Below, one piece after another: positions 1 to 7,857 of a DNA stretch of 64,000 nucleotides. Positions within the stretch are counted from its first letter, which is position 1. Each line of letters starts with the position of its first letter. The position numbers and the translations under genes were made by a program. The notes under the pieces were generated by a model. The model made no database searches. It saw nothing but the letters and a program-made list of their open reading frames with translations, and was not told where the DNA came from. The DNA comes from Mucilaginibacter sp. OK283. GTDB lineage: Bacteria > Bacteroidota > Bacteroidia > Sphingobacteriales > Sphingobacteriaceae. Location: positions 248,001-312,000 of the forward strand of contig NZ_FODR01000006.1 of the NCBI RefSeq assembly GCF_900110415.1, read 5' to 3'.

Positions 1-529
1 GGTATTCATCATCGGTGGTATTGATATTGACGCCCATGTTAATGGGTTTAAATGGTACCGGATGTTGTAGAGCCTGTATGCTAAACTTTGTATCGGCTAT
101 TAGCTTTTGGGCCAATGCATTATTCTGGGGCGTTAAATCAGGATAGGTGAGGTATTTTTCCAGGTGCTGTTGTGCCTGTGTGTACTTAGCTTCAAAAATT
201 TCCGTTTCGCCAATTCGCAGGTAAATGGAACGGTTAAATTCGGGATTTAACTGTATTACTTTAAGATATTCATCAATTGCCTGCTTATAAAGGTGCCGCA
301 TCTTCAATACATCCGCCAGCTGTGCATGGGCCTCAACAAACTTCGAATCTTCGGCGATAGCTTTTTGCAGGTTCTCAATGGCATCATCGTAATAATGCTC
401 ATCCAGGTTTTGACCGGCCTGGGCAAAATATTTTATTGCCTCACTGTTTTTGGTGGAATATTGCCTTTGCTGAGACCATCCAGCAACAGAAAAGAACAAA
501 AACAGGGCGAAGACGATTACAACTCTCAT
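1..529 (-). CDS. N-terminal part of TPR protein, PorE-like (PD40/OmpA family), truncated by window edge
   Basis: Only the first 176 codons are present; the gene runs off the left edge. A Sec signal peptide (start MRVVIVFALFLFF, cleavage near AGWSQ) is followed by TPR-like helices (residues about 30-150). The last visible residues, INMGVNINTTDDEY, match the opening strand of the PD40/WD40-like repeats that follow the TPRs in PorE-type OmpA-family proteins of the type IX secretion system. In that family a C-terminal OmpA domain anchors the protein to peptidoglycan; that part lies outside the window, so PorE is an inference from architecture. A near-perfect palindrome ends one base before the ATG. 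Another TPR/PD40 periplasmic protein is the alternative. Confidence 0.7.
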   Translation of the reverse strand, partial: MRVVIVFALFLFFSVAGWSQQRQYSTKNSEAIKYFAQAGQNLDEHYYDDAIENLQKAIAEDSKFVEAHAQLADVLKMRHLYKQAIDEYLKVIQLNPEFNRSIYLRIGETEIFEAKYTQAQQHLEKYLTYPDLTPQNNALAQKLIADTKFSIQALQHPVPFKPINMGVNINTTDDEY

Positions 530-530
530 C

Positions 531-565
531 TGTAACAATACGATATATTTATATCGTAAGTTACA
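531..565. promoter_or_regulatory. Palindrome abutting the start codon of the PorE-like gene
   Basis: TACGATATA and TATATCGTA face each other across a TT loop (539-558), with flanking TGTAAC/GTTACA arms (531-536, 560-565). The structure fills the 40-base gap between the queE stop and the next start codon and ends one base before that ATG. It could be an operator, a hairpin in the leader or a weak terminator for queE; no U-tract supports the last. Confidence 0.5.
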
Positions 566-569
566 AATA

Positions 570-1193
570 TTACGGGATATTCAGGTATTTATGCGTTTGC
601 AACGAAATTTCCCATTGAGGATTATTCATCACATAGTCAACAATAAGCGGGGTCATTTCTTTTGATTTTGACCATTCGGGTTGTAAATACAGTTTACAAT
701 CGGGTGATACCATTTTGGCGTGATACTCGGCCCATTCAAAATCCGATTTGTTAAATACAATCACTTTTAATTCGTGGGCGTGCTCGGCAACCTGTTGCGT
801 TGGCGCTTTGAACTTTTTTGGCGACAGGCAAATCCAATCCCAATCGCCTGATAGCCGGTATGCACCGGATGTTTCAATAAAAGTTTTTATACCCCGGTCA
901 TGCAATTGTGTGGTCAGATAATCAAGATTGTAAATAAGCGGCTCGCCACCGGTTACCACAACAGCCTTTGAAGGATGTATGGATGCATTGGCAACAATCT
1001 GATCGGCAGCGGTAAGCGGATGCAGTTCGGCGTCCCAGCTTTCCTTTACGTCACACCAATGGCAGCCAACATCACAGCCGCCAAGACGGATAAAATAAGC
1101 GGCTTTGCCGGTGTTGTATCCTTCGCCCTGTATTGTATAAAACTCTTCCATTAAAGGAAGCAGCGTGCCATCGTCTGGAATTTGGTGTGCCAT
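570..1193 (-). CDS. queE: 7-carboxy-7-deazaguanine synthase
   Basis: Radical SAM enzyme that rearranges 6-carboxy-tetrahydropterin to 7-carboxy-7-deazaguanine in the queuosine (preQ0) pathway, cytoplasmic. The cluster ligands lie in CDVGCHWC (Cys 40, 44, 47), the CxxxCxxC spacing, preceded by the family motif EEFYTIQGEGYNTGKAAYFIRLGG. The length of 207 residues is normal. An upstream in-frame ATG at 1205 would add MQNI, but it falls inside a TACTTTTG promoter -7 element (1203-1210), so ATG 1193 (MAHQIP) is preferred. No other queuosine gene is adjacent; the downstream neighbour is the PorE-like gene. Confidence 0.93.
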   Translation of the reverse strand: MAHQIPDDGTLLPLMEEFYTIQGEGYNTGKAAYFIRLGGCDVGCHWCDVKESWDAELHPLTAADQIVANASIHPSKAVVVTGGEPLIYNLDYLTTQLHDRGIKTFIETSGAYRLSGDWDWICLSPKKFKAPTQQVAEHAHELKVIVFNKSDFEWAEYHAKMVSPDCKLYLQPEWSKSKEMTPLIVDYVMNNPQWEISLQTHKYLNIP

Positions 1194-1202
1194 AATATTT
1201 TG

Positions 1203-1210
1203 CAAAAGTA
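1203..1210 (-). promoter_or_regulatory. Bacteroidota -7 element for queE
   Basis: TACTTTTG on the minus strand fits the TAnnTTTG -7 consensus of Bacteroidota and ends 9 bases before the chosen ATG, implying a very short leader. No good TTTG -33 box is seen at the usual spacing. Confidence 0.45.
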
Positions 1211-1416
1211 CCTAAATAAGCCGAAAGCATGAAGCTGAATGGTAAACGCAGGGTAAAACGTTTATCCGTTTTGTACATCCGGCACGTCCGGCATATCGTT
1301 GTGAGCGGTTATTATTAAATAAACAATATTTAAGTACCTGTATCACTGCAATAATTGGTTTTGAATTGTAAATTAGCGTCATGAAATCATAATTAATCTA
1401 TAAAACAATTGTTACC

Positions 1417-2181
1417 ATGAAAAAACTATACGTTCCAATTATCTTTTTGGCTTTGTTATGTTTTAGCTCATGTGTTGACATTGAAGAGCATTATGACTTT
1501 AAAAGCGACGGCAGCTGCAACGTAGCGTATGGTTTTGACATGAGCAAAGCTGTTTCGGTGTTGGTAAACCTCGTATCCGATTCGTTGAAACAAACACCTC
1601 AGTTTAGTTTGATTAAGGATACTACGCTCAATTTTTACAGTGCTATGCCCGATAGTACCCAGCAAAAAATGAATGCCTCCGAAATTGAACTGGCAAAAAG
1701 CAGCGACCTTACCGTGCATATGAACCTGAAGAAAAGCATTATGAAAGTTGCTATTAATCATAAAGCCAAAGATGCTGCCGACCTTAAATATTACCTTCAA
1801 AACGTATCTAAAATAGCACTGAATAGTCAAATCAGCGGCCTATCAACAGGGGAAAAAAACAGTAAAACCCTTGATGCCAAACAAATGGTTGCAGGGCAGG
1901 ACTATTACTCGTACGAGATTACGCCACACCGCTTTTACCGCATAGTTGATAAAATAAAATTTAACGCATTTTTAAAGAAAACAAAATCAACTTTTATGAT
2001 GGCAAAAGCCATGTTGATAGATATGCCCTACAAGGTGGTGTTAAATTTTGCCAAACCGATAAAAAAACTCAATAACCCTAAAGCCGTACTCTCGGCCGAC
2101 AGGCGAAGCATCACCCTGGTAACAAATATGGACGAGGTGATTAAAAATCCCTCGGTTATGAATTTGAAGATCGATTTTTAG
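1417..2181 (+). CDS. Uncharacterised lipoprotein
   Basis: A 254-residue lipoprotein: a short charged start, a hydrophobic stretch and lipobox FSSC give lipidation at Cys19. The mature part opens VDIEEHYDFKSDGSC, a pattern seen in Bacteroidota lipoproteins of unknown role, and contains no catalytic motif I recognise. The residues after +1 give no clear clue to inner- or outer-membrane sorting. It is followed after three bases by the Rieske gene on the same strand, so the two are probably cotranscribed, but this does not reveal a function. A TAAATTAG -7-like box lies at 1369-1376. Confidence 0.8.
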   Translation: MKKLYVPIIFLALLCFSSCVDIEEHYDFKSDGSCNVAYGFDMSKAVSVLVNLVSDSLKQTPQFSLIKDTTLNFYSAMPDSTQQKMNASEIELAKSSDLTVHMNLKKSIMKVAINHKAKDAADLKYYLQNVSKIALNSQISGLSTGEKNSKTLDAKQMVAGQDYYSYEITPHRFYRIVDKIKFNAFLKKTKSTFMMAKAMLIDMPYKVVLNFAKPIKKLNNPKAVLSADRRSITLVTNMDEVIKNPSVMNLKIDF

Positions 2182-2184
2182 CAA

Positions 2185-2523
2185 ATGACCTGGTATAAAA
2201 TCGCCGAAATAAAAAATACTCCTGAGCCATTCATCAAAAAAGTAAAAGCCGGAAATAGAAGCATTTGCCTGGTAGGCTTTGAGGGCAAGATTTACGCAAC
2301 TGCAATTAACTGTCCGCATGCCGGGTTTGACCTAAGCCAGGGTTTGTGCGTTAAAGGAAAAATTGTTTGCCCTTATCATCGCTACACCTATAATCTAACC
2401 ACCGGCAAGGGCGGGGAGGGGCAGAATGATTATTTGGAGACTTACCCTGTCGACATCAGGGGCGATGATATTTACGTTGGTATTAATTCTTTTTGGGATA
2501 AGGTGAAGCAAGCATTTAAGTGA
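2185..2523 (+). CDS. Rieske [2Fe-2S] ferredoxin-like protein
   Basis: A 112-residue single-domain Rieske protein. The cluster ligands are Cys43 and His45 (CPH) and Cys62 and His65 (CPYH), spaced as in NirD and dioxygenase-type Rieske ferredoxins. There is no signal peptide and no membrane segment, so it is probably a cytoplasmic electron carrier or a small subunit; no reductase or oxygenase partner lies nearby. It begins three bases after the upstream lipoprotein. Its TGA is followed one base later by the left arm of a short-repeat intergenic element. Confidence 0.85.
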   Translation: MTWYKIAEIKNTPEPFIKKVKAGNRSICLVGFEGKIYATAINCPHAGFDLSQGLCVKGKIVCPYHRYTYNLTTGKGGEGQNDYLETYPVDIRGDDIYVGINSFWDKVKQAFK

Positions 2524-2524
2524 T

Positions 2525-2744
2525 AGGTTGATTAAGTTGGATTGTGTTGCTTATAATTGATGGAGTCGGTTTGCGCGATACTATGTATTACCAACAAACT
2601 GTGTGTACCACCTGATAATGAAACACCCAGATACACCCTGGTACGGGCTGAAACACCCTGGTACGGGGTGGTACAGTATGTCTATCTGATATTATTGCTG
2701 CTAACTTAATCTAACTTACTCACCCCAGTCAACTTACTCAACCT
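2525..2744. repeat. Convergent intergenic element with facing short-repeat arms
   Basis: The left arm AGGTTGATTAAGTTG (2525-2539) is the reverse complement, with one mismatch, of 2730-2744. The right arm extends back to about 2700 in related nonamers (GTTGAGTAA, GTTGACTGG, GGTGAGTAA). The arms start one base after the Rieske stop and overlap the folD stop, so the element spans the whole convergent gap. Its loop hosts a second repeat at 2577-2675. A bidirectional terminator role is plausible but unproven. Confidence 0.6.
2577..2675 (+). repeat. Dispersed intergenic repeat, copy A
   Basis: This stretch aligns over about 85 bases with the reverse complement of 61935-62017. The shared core runs 29 bases without mismatch (2602-2630), followed by a shared CACCCTGGTACGGGCTG. 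The ends TGTACCACC (2605-2613) and GGTGGTACA (2666-2674) form a 9-bp inverted pair. Inside, a 20-base unit starting CACCCTGGTACGGG is duplicated in tandem. It has no coding potential; see copy B. Confidence 0.75.
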
Positions 2745-3624
2745 AATTATACACTTCTTTATTGGCCGAAGCTAAAGTGTTTTTCAGTAGTCCAATAATG
2801 GTCATTAAGCCAACACCACCAGGTACGGGAGTAATCCACGATGCTTTGGGCGCCACATTATCAAAATCAACATCGCCATAAAGTTTAAAGCCCGATTTGG
2901 TTAGGGCCGATGTTTCGCGGTTCATGCCTACATCAATAACTACAACGCCATCTTTTACCATATCGGCAGTGATGAAATTCTTTTTGCCGATGGCCACAAT
3001 CAAAATATCTGCATCTAAGGTAAATTTTTTGATATCCGGTGTACGGCTATGGCAAATAGTTACGGTACAATTGCCGGGAGTAGTATTCCGCGCCATTAAG
3101 ATACTCATAGGGGAGCCAACAATGTTACTGCGGCCAACTACTACGCAATGCTTACCAGCGGTTTCAATGCCATATTCTTTCAGCATTAATGTGATGCCAT
3201 AAGGAGTAGCAGGAATAAATGATGGCAGGTTGCGCTGCATCCGGCCCAGATTTACCGGGTGAAATCCATCCACATCTTTCCTGTGGTCAATACGTTCTGT
3301 TACTTTTTCCGGATCGATGTGTTTTGGTAACGGGAGCTGCACAATAATGCCGTCTATATCGGCATCAGCATTTAGCTCTTCTACTTTCAAAAGCAGTTCA
3401 TCTTCGGTAACATCGTCTTCAAAACGCACCAGGGTTGATTTAAAACCAACCTTTTCGCAATTTTTGATCTTACTGGCTACGTAAGTTTCGCTTCCGCCAT
3501 CATGGCCAACTAATACTGCAACCAAATGTGGCTGCCTGCCGGTTTCATTTAATATTTTAGCTGCCGCTTCGGCAATTTCAACCTTAAGTTTTTCTGATAC
3601 GTATTTTCCGTCGAGTAATTGCAT
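2743..3624 (-). CDS. folD: Bifunctional methylenetetrahydrofolate dehydrogenase / methenyltetrahydrofolate cyclohydrolase
   Basis: This cytoplasmic one-carbon enzyme interconverts 5,10-methylene-, 5,10-methenyl- and 10-formyl-tetrahydrofolate. At 293 residues it is full length. The catalytic YxxxK appears as Tyr48/Lys52 in [15 protein letters not shown]. The motif [10 protein letters not shown] lies near residue 97, the NADP loop [13 protein letters not shown] near 163, and the C-terminal [11 protein letters not shown] is the family signature. It lies downstream of lepA on the same strand; the gap is filled by a GATATGA repeat hairpin, and a TATCTTCG -7-like box (3631-3638) overlaps that repeat. 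Its stop overlaps the arm of another repeat element. Confidence 0.96.
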   Translation of the reverse strand: MQLLDGKYVSEKLKVEIAEAAAKILNETGRQPHLVAVLVGHDGGSETYVASKIKNCEKVGFKSTLVRFEDDVTEDELLLKVEELNADADIDGIIVQLPLPKHIDPEKVTERIDHRKDVDGFHPVNLGRMQRNLPSFIPATPYGITLMLKEYGIETAGKHCVVVGRSNIVGSPMSILMARNTTPGNCTVTICHSRTPDIKKFTLDADILIVAIGKKNFITADMVKDGVVVIDVGMNRETSALTKSGFKLYGDVDFDNVAPKASWITPVPGGVGLMTIIGLLKNTLASANKEVYN

Positions 3625-3634
3625 TTTTATCGAA

Positions 3635-3713
3635 GATATGAGATATGAGATATGAGATATGAGAAAGGTTTAAGAGTTTTAATCTCAAATCTCATATCTA
3701 ACATCTCAAATCT
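3635..3713. repeat. Heptamer repeat hairpin (GATATGA)n
   Basis: The left arm is four perfect GATATGA units (3635-3662). The right arm (3681-3713), read on the other strand, is GATTTGA, GATGTTA, GATATGA, GATTTGA, so the two arms can pair imperfectly around an 18-base loop. It lies between the lepA stop (3717) and the folD start, with the right arm only a few bases from the stop codon. Confidence 0.7.
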
Positions 3714-3716
3714 AAA

Positions 3717-5504
3717 TTAATCTAATTTCAAAACCGCCATAAACGCCGATTGAGGTATCTCTACGTTACCTACCTGGCGCATGCGTTTTTTACCTTTTTT
3801 CTGTTTTTCCAGTAGTTTACGTTTACGCGAAATATCACCACCGTAACACTTGGCAGTAACATCTTTACGTAACGCCTTAACCGTTTCGCGGGCGATAATC
3901 TTGGCGCCAATAGAAGCCTGGATTATGATTTCAAATTGCTGGCGGGGTAAAAGTTCCTTCAGTTTTTCGCATATTTTTTTACCAAAATCATATGAATTAC
4001 CCCTGAATATCAACGATGATAAGGCATCAACAGGCTCGGCATTTAAACGAATATCCAAACGTACAAGATCCGACTGGCGATAGCCTATCTGGTGATAGTC
4101 AAAAGATGCATAACCCTTTGATATCGTTTTTAGCTTATCATAAAAGTCAAATACAATCTCGCCCATTGGCATCTCAAAAACAAGCTCCACGCGGTCAGAT
4201 GTTAAATATGACTGATTGGTAATACTGCCTCGTTTTTGGATACATAGAGACATTACCGGTCCAACAAATTCAGATTTGGTGATGATTGTGGCCTTAATAT
4301 ACGGCTCTTCAACAAAATCAATTTTACTTGGATCGGGCAAATCAGATGGGTTGTTTACTATAATGGGTTCCCCTTTGGTGGTATGGGCAATATACGATAC
4401 GTTAGGTACGGTAGTAATTACCGTCATGTTAAACTCGCGCTCTAATCGCTCCTGGATAATCTCCATGTGCAGCATACCCAGGAAACCGCAACGGAAACCA
4501 AAGCCCAAAGCAGCCGACGATTCCGGTTCAAAAACCAGGGATGCATCGTTAAGCTGTAATTTAGCCATTGATTCACGTAGTTCTTCATAGTCCTCGGTAT
4601 CAACCGGGTAAATGCCGGCAAACACCATTGGTTTCACCTCTTCAAAACCCTGGATACCAACTTCGCAAGGCCTATCAACATGTGTAATTGTATCACCTAC
4701 TTTTACCTCTCGCGCCTCTTTAATACCCGATATAATGTAGCCTACGTCGCCGGTTTTTATGACATCTTTAGCAAGCGGGCGAAGTTTTAACGTACCCACC
4801 TCATCGGCCAGGTATTGTTTTTCCGTAGCAACAAATTTTACTTTTTCGCCTTTTCTAATCTCGCCGTTAACTACTTTAAAATAGGCAATGATACCGCGGA
4901 ACGAGTTGAATACCGAATCGAAGATTAACGCCTGTAATGGCGCTTTAGGATCGCCAACCGGAGCGGGGACACGCTCTACTATAGCGCGCAGAATATCATG
5001 AACGCCCATGCCGGTTTTACCCGAAGCAGCAAGAATTTCTTCGCGCTTACATCCAATCAGGTCAACAATCTGGTCTTTAACCTCCTCGGGCATAGCGCCG
5101 GGAAGATCCATTTTATTAAGTACCGGGATAATTTCCAGGTCGTTTTCCAAAGCAAGGTACAAGTTGGATATGGTTTGTGCCTGGATACCTTGTGCCGCAT
5201 CAACAATAAGCAAAGCGCCTTCGCAGGCAGCAATGGAACGTGATACCTCGTATGAGAAATCTACGTGGCCGGGGGTATCTATCAGGTTGAGCGTGTATTT
5301 TTGACCATCAAGTACATAATCCATTTGGATTGCATGACTTTTTATGGTAATACCCCGCTCGCGTTCCAAATCCATATCGTCAAGCAATTGCGCCTGCGAT
5401 TCGCGTTGGGTTATAGTGTTAGTGTATTCTAATAACCTATCGGCAAGTGTGCTTTTGCCGTGGTCGATGTGCGCGATGATACAAAAATTACGAATATGCT
5501 CCAT
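3717..5504 (-). CDS. lepA: Elongation factor 4 (LepA), ribosome-associated translational GTPase
   Basis: Full-length (595 residues) EF4. The G motifs are [10 protein letters not shown] (G1, residues 11-20), the RERGITIKS switch I region, DTPGHVDF (G3) and NKMDLP (G4). The LepA-specific C-terminal domain ends [20 protein letters not shown]. LepA binds ribosomes during initiation and elongation and is generally conserved but conditionally important. A TATTTTTG -7 element (5512-5519) ends about 7 bases before the ATG, implying a very short leader. The next gene downstream on the same strand is folD. Confidence 0.97.
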   Translation of the reverse strand: MEHIRNFCIIAHIDHGKSTLADRLLEYTNTITQRESQAQLLDDMDLERERGITIKSHAIQMDYVLDGQKYTLNLIDTPGHVDFSYEVSRSIAACEGALLIVDAAQGIQAQTISNLYLALENDLEIIPVLNKMDLPGAMPEEVKDQIVDLIGCKREEILAASGKTGMGVHDILRAIVERVPAPVGDPKAPLQALIFDSVFNSFRGIIAYFKVVNGEIRKGEKVKFVATEKQYLADEVGTLKLRPLAKDVIKTGDVGYIISGIKEAREVKVGDTITHVDRPCEVGIQGFEEVKPMVFAGIYPVDTEDYEELRESMAKLQLNDASLVFEPESSAALGFGFRCGFLGMLHMEIIQERLEREFNMTVITTVPNVSYIAHTTKGEPIIVNNPSDLPDPSKIDFVEEPYIKATIITKSEFVGPVMSLCIQKRGSITNQSYLTSDRVELVFEMPMGEIVFDFYDKLKTISKGYASFDYHQIGYRQSDLVRLDIRLNAEPVDALSSLIFRGNSYDFGKKICEKLKELLPRQQFEIIIQASIGAKIIARETVKALRKDVTAKCYGGDISRKRKLLEKQKKGKKRMRQVGNVEIPQSAFMAVLKLD

Positions 5505-5511
5505 TGAACGG

Positions 5512-5519
5512 CAAAAATA
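5512..5519 (-). promoter_or_regulatory. -7 element for lepA
   Basis: TATTTTTG on the minus strand matches TAnnTTTG exactly and lies 7 bases before the lepA ATG. A matching -33 box is not obvious. Confidence 0.4.
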
Positions 5520-5603
5520 GCTTTTTAGGATGATAAATTAGCAGGCTGTTTTTTATTTACAATTGTGTTGTTGCTGTATATCTTAAATATACTGTACAAT
5601 ATG

Positions 5604-6359
5604 CTATAGCAATTCAAATAAACAAGCCGTTAAATTAAAGCAGAAGTGAAAAAATATACCGTACCAAATGGTATTTTCACGGATACGCATGCGTCCGATA
5701 AATAACGCGAAAGGAATAAGCCAAAAAAGCGAAACAAAACTTAAATGTATTATGGCAAACAGGAATGCCGATATGTAAATCGCCTGCTCTTTATCAGCTA
5801 CCTTTAACAATACTTGCAACAGATACCCCCTGAAACCCAGTTCTTCAAACAAAGCGGGTAATACAGCAGTGAAAAAAACGATCCAGAACGCTGCACCGTA
5901 ACTGCCCGAAAAAAATGAATAAAAGTGCTCTTCTTTTGAAAATATGGTAACATTTAACCATCCCACCGCATAGTGCACCAAAAATGATCCCAACATAGCC
6001 AAGCCACAATACGCAGATAGCTTTTGTATCGAAAAGTCGGGCCACCTTAAAATTTGTTTAGTTTCGACCCAGTTGTAAGCAAAAAAGATAACAGCTGTGC
6101 CGGCAATAATTACTTCAATAACCAAACTCCATCCAAAGGTCTTAAAAATGTCGACAAAATTACCCAGCGAACATACAATGATGTATATGCTATAGAAAAT
6201 GGCAGATTGTTGGAGTAAGCGCCATTTATTTGCGGACGTAACAATTTGGCCAGCCTGGGCAGAGCCACAATTGTTACAAAATCTTATTTGCGGCAAAATC
6301 AAAGCCCCGCATTTGATGCAGGGCTTTTTATCAGGTAATTCTTCAGCGTCTAAAAACAA
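5604..6359 (-). CDS. CPBP-family intramembrane metalloprotease with N-terminal zinc ribbon
   Basis: This 251-residue polytopic membrane protein begins with a zinc ribbon (Cys14, Cys17, Cys28, Cys31). Several membrane segments follow, with the CPBP motif EELGFRG near residue 170 and conserved histidines further on (AIIHLSF, FFHFCFN). CPBP (Abi/Rce1-like) proteins are glutamate-dependent intramembrane peptidases; the substrate here is unknown. It starts four bases after the stop of the upstream gene, which carries the same N-terminal ribbon, so the two are very likely cotranscribed and may act together. Confidence 0.88.
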   Translation of the reverse strand: MFLDAEELPDKKPCIKCGALILPQIRFCNNCGSAQAGQIVTSANKWRLLQQSAIFYSIYIIVCSLGNFVDIFKTFGWSLVIEVIIAGTAVIFFAYNWVETKQILRWPDFSIQKLSAYCGLAMLGSFLVHYAVGWLNVTIFSKEEHFYSFFSGSYGAAFWIVFFTAVLPALFEELGFRGYLLQVLLKVADKEQAIYISAFLFAIIHLSFVSLFWLIPFALFIGRMRIRENTIWYGIFFHFCFNLTACLFELL

Positions 6360-6363
6360 AGGG

Positions 6364-6906
6364 TCAGGCTAAGTGGTTGTCTTTTTTTATTTTTTCGATG
6401 TCAATGGCCGATTTGATTCCTTTTATCAGGTATCCGATAATTGCTATTTTAAAAATGATACCCCTGGCAATATTAATCGGATCGTCAATAGCAAGCAAAA
6501 TCTGAACAATTACGTAAAGGCTTAAACCCGAAATTAGACAAGCCAAAGGCTTTTTTGCACTGTAGGCACCTAATATTAAAAAAAGTACAGCTAAAATAAA
6601 AATAGGAATTACTATAGCAAGTACTTCAGGATCATCCTTACTGAGGAAAAAGTTAACGAAACCGCTAAGCACAAAAATACCTGCTAAGTAATATAATGAC
6701 ATGCCTGCATTTTTAAGCTTCTTATTAAGGTCGGCCAGATCAATATCATTGAAATTGTGTTGGGTTACAAAGTTCTTTTGCTCAAGCTCGGTGCCTTTTA
6801 AAGGATATCCGCAATTAGTGCAAAAAATATCATCGGTTTCGGCTTTTGATTGGCAATAGGTACAAAGCTCTGTTTGTATTACCGGTGTAGATACAGAATT
6901 TTCCAT
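6364..6906 (-). CDS. Zinc-ribbon membrane protein of unknown function
   Basis: A 180-residue protein with an N-terminal zinc ribbon (Cys15, Cys18, Cys29, Cys32; CTYC...CTNC), a polar linker, and four hydrophobic segments in the C-terminal two thirds. It has no enzymatic motif. It is the first gene of a two-gene unit with the CPBP protease; both start with a four-cysteine ribbon, suggesting a shared cytoplasmic partner or assembly through the ribbons (inference). A TATATTCG -7-like sequence lies upstream. Confidence 0.75.
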   Translation of the reverse strand: MENSVSTPVIQTELCTYCQSKAETDDIFCTNCGYPLKGTELEQKNFVTQHNFNDIDLADLNKKLKNAGMSLYYLAGIFVLSGFVNFFLSKDDPEVLAIVIPIFILAVLFLILGAYSAKKPLACLISGLSLYVIVQILLAIDDPINIARGIIFKIAIIGYLIKGIKSAIDIEKIKKDNHLA

Positions 6907-6990
6907 TTAGTTTAAATTGTGATTAAGGAGAGTCGAATATAATTATAGAAATTTAATTTTTTAATAATTATTGTAAAAAAGTATATTAGG

Positions 6991-7857
6991 ATGCATAGCG
7001 TTGAAGATATTATCAAGGCCATTGAAACCTTTTTTGACACAAAGGTTTTGAGTGCTATGCCCTTAAGCGGCGGAAGCATTAATCGAGTTTACCGCCTGCA
7101 AACCGCTATGGAGCGTTTTGTACTTAAGGTTAACAATCGTTTTAATTTTCCCGGCATGTTTAACCTTGAAGCGCAAGGCCTGGAAACTATCTGTAGTACC
7201 CAAACCATAGCCGTACCAGAAGTTCTGCTACAAAGCGAGACGGATACGGAGAGCTATTTATTGATGGAATGGATAATACCCGGACATACCACGCAAAAGG
7301 CATCAGAGGCGTTGGGTGAGCAACTTGCCCAAATGCACAGGCATACATCACATAGTTTTGGCTTTTATACCGACAATTATATGGGCTCACTTCGGCAAAG
7401 CAATCAGTTGCATGAGCATTGGAGCGATTTTTTTATAGATGAGCGTTTAAAACCTATGGTAAGGATAGCTCAAACAAAACAGCTGCTTACAAATAATGAT
7501 TTGCGTTTATTTGAATTATTGTATCAAAAACTGCCCGGTTTGTTTACCGAAGAAACTCCGGCGCTTGTTCACTGCGATTTATGGAGCGGTAATTACATGA
7601 TAGACACTCATGAAAAGCCTTACCTGATTGATCCGGCAGTAAGTTATAGTAACCGGGAATTTGATATCGCTATGACCACGTTGTTTGGCGGTTTCGACAA
7701 AACTTTTTATGATGCTTACCACGCGGGCTATCCATTGCAAACAGGCTGGCAGCGGCGACTTAAACTATGGAACCTTTATCCCTTACTTGTTCATGTTAAC
7801 CTTTTCGGAAGTGCTTATACCAGCCAGGTACGTGAGTGTTTAGCCAGCTTTGTTTAA
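6991..7857 (+). CDS. Fructosamine / ketosamine-3-kinase family protein
   Basis: A 288-residue aminoglycoside-phosphotransferase-fold kinase of the FN3K family, which phosphorylates sugar-amine adducts (ketosamines) so that they fall off glycated proteins. The nucleotide-loop region is PLSGGSINRVYRL; the ATP lysine sits in FVLKVN; the catalytic loop is HCDLWSGN with the metal-binding aspartate in LIDPAVSYSNREFD. All key residues are present. Its stop overlaps by four bases the stop of the convergent glycosidase gene. Confidence 0.9.
   Translation: MHSVEDIIKAIETFFDTKVLSAMPLSGGSINRVYRLQTAMERFVLKVNNRFNFPGMFNLEAQGLETICSTQTIAVPEVLLQSETDTESYLLMEWIIPGHTTQKASEALGEQLAQMHRHTSHSFGFYTDNYMGSLRQSNQLHEHWSDFFIDERLKPMVRIAQTKQLLTNNDLRLFELLYQKLPGLFTEETPALVHCDLWSGNYMIDTHEKPYLIDPAVSYSNREFDIAMTTLFGGFDKTFYDAYHAGYPLQTGWQRRLKLWNLYPLLVHVNLFGSAYTSQVRECLASFV

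Noticed and set aside
293-618. Short frames on the plus strand at the left edge
   Set aside because: They are antisense to the PorE-like TPR gene and to the queE end, with no motif.
1072-1278. 68-residue frame on the minus strand overlapping queE
   Set aside because: It is an out-of-frame shadow of the radical SAM gene and its promoter.
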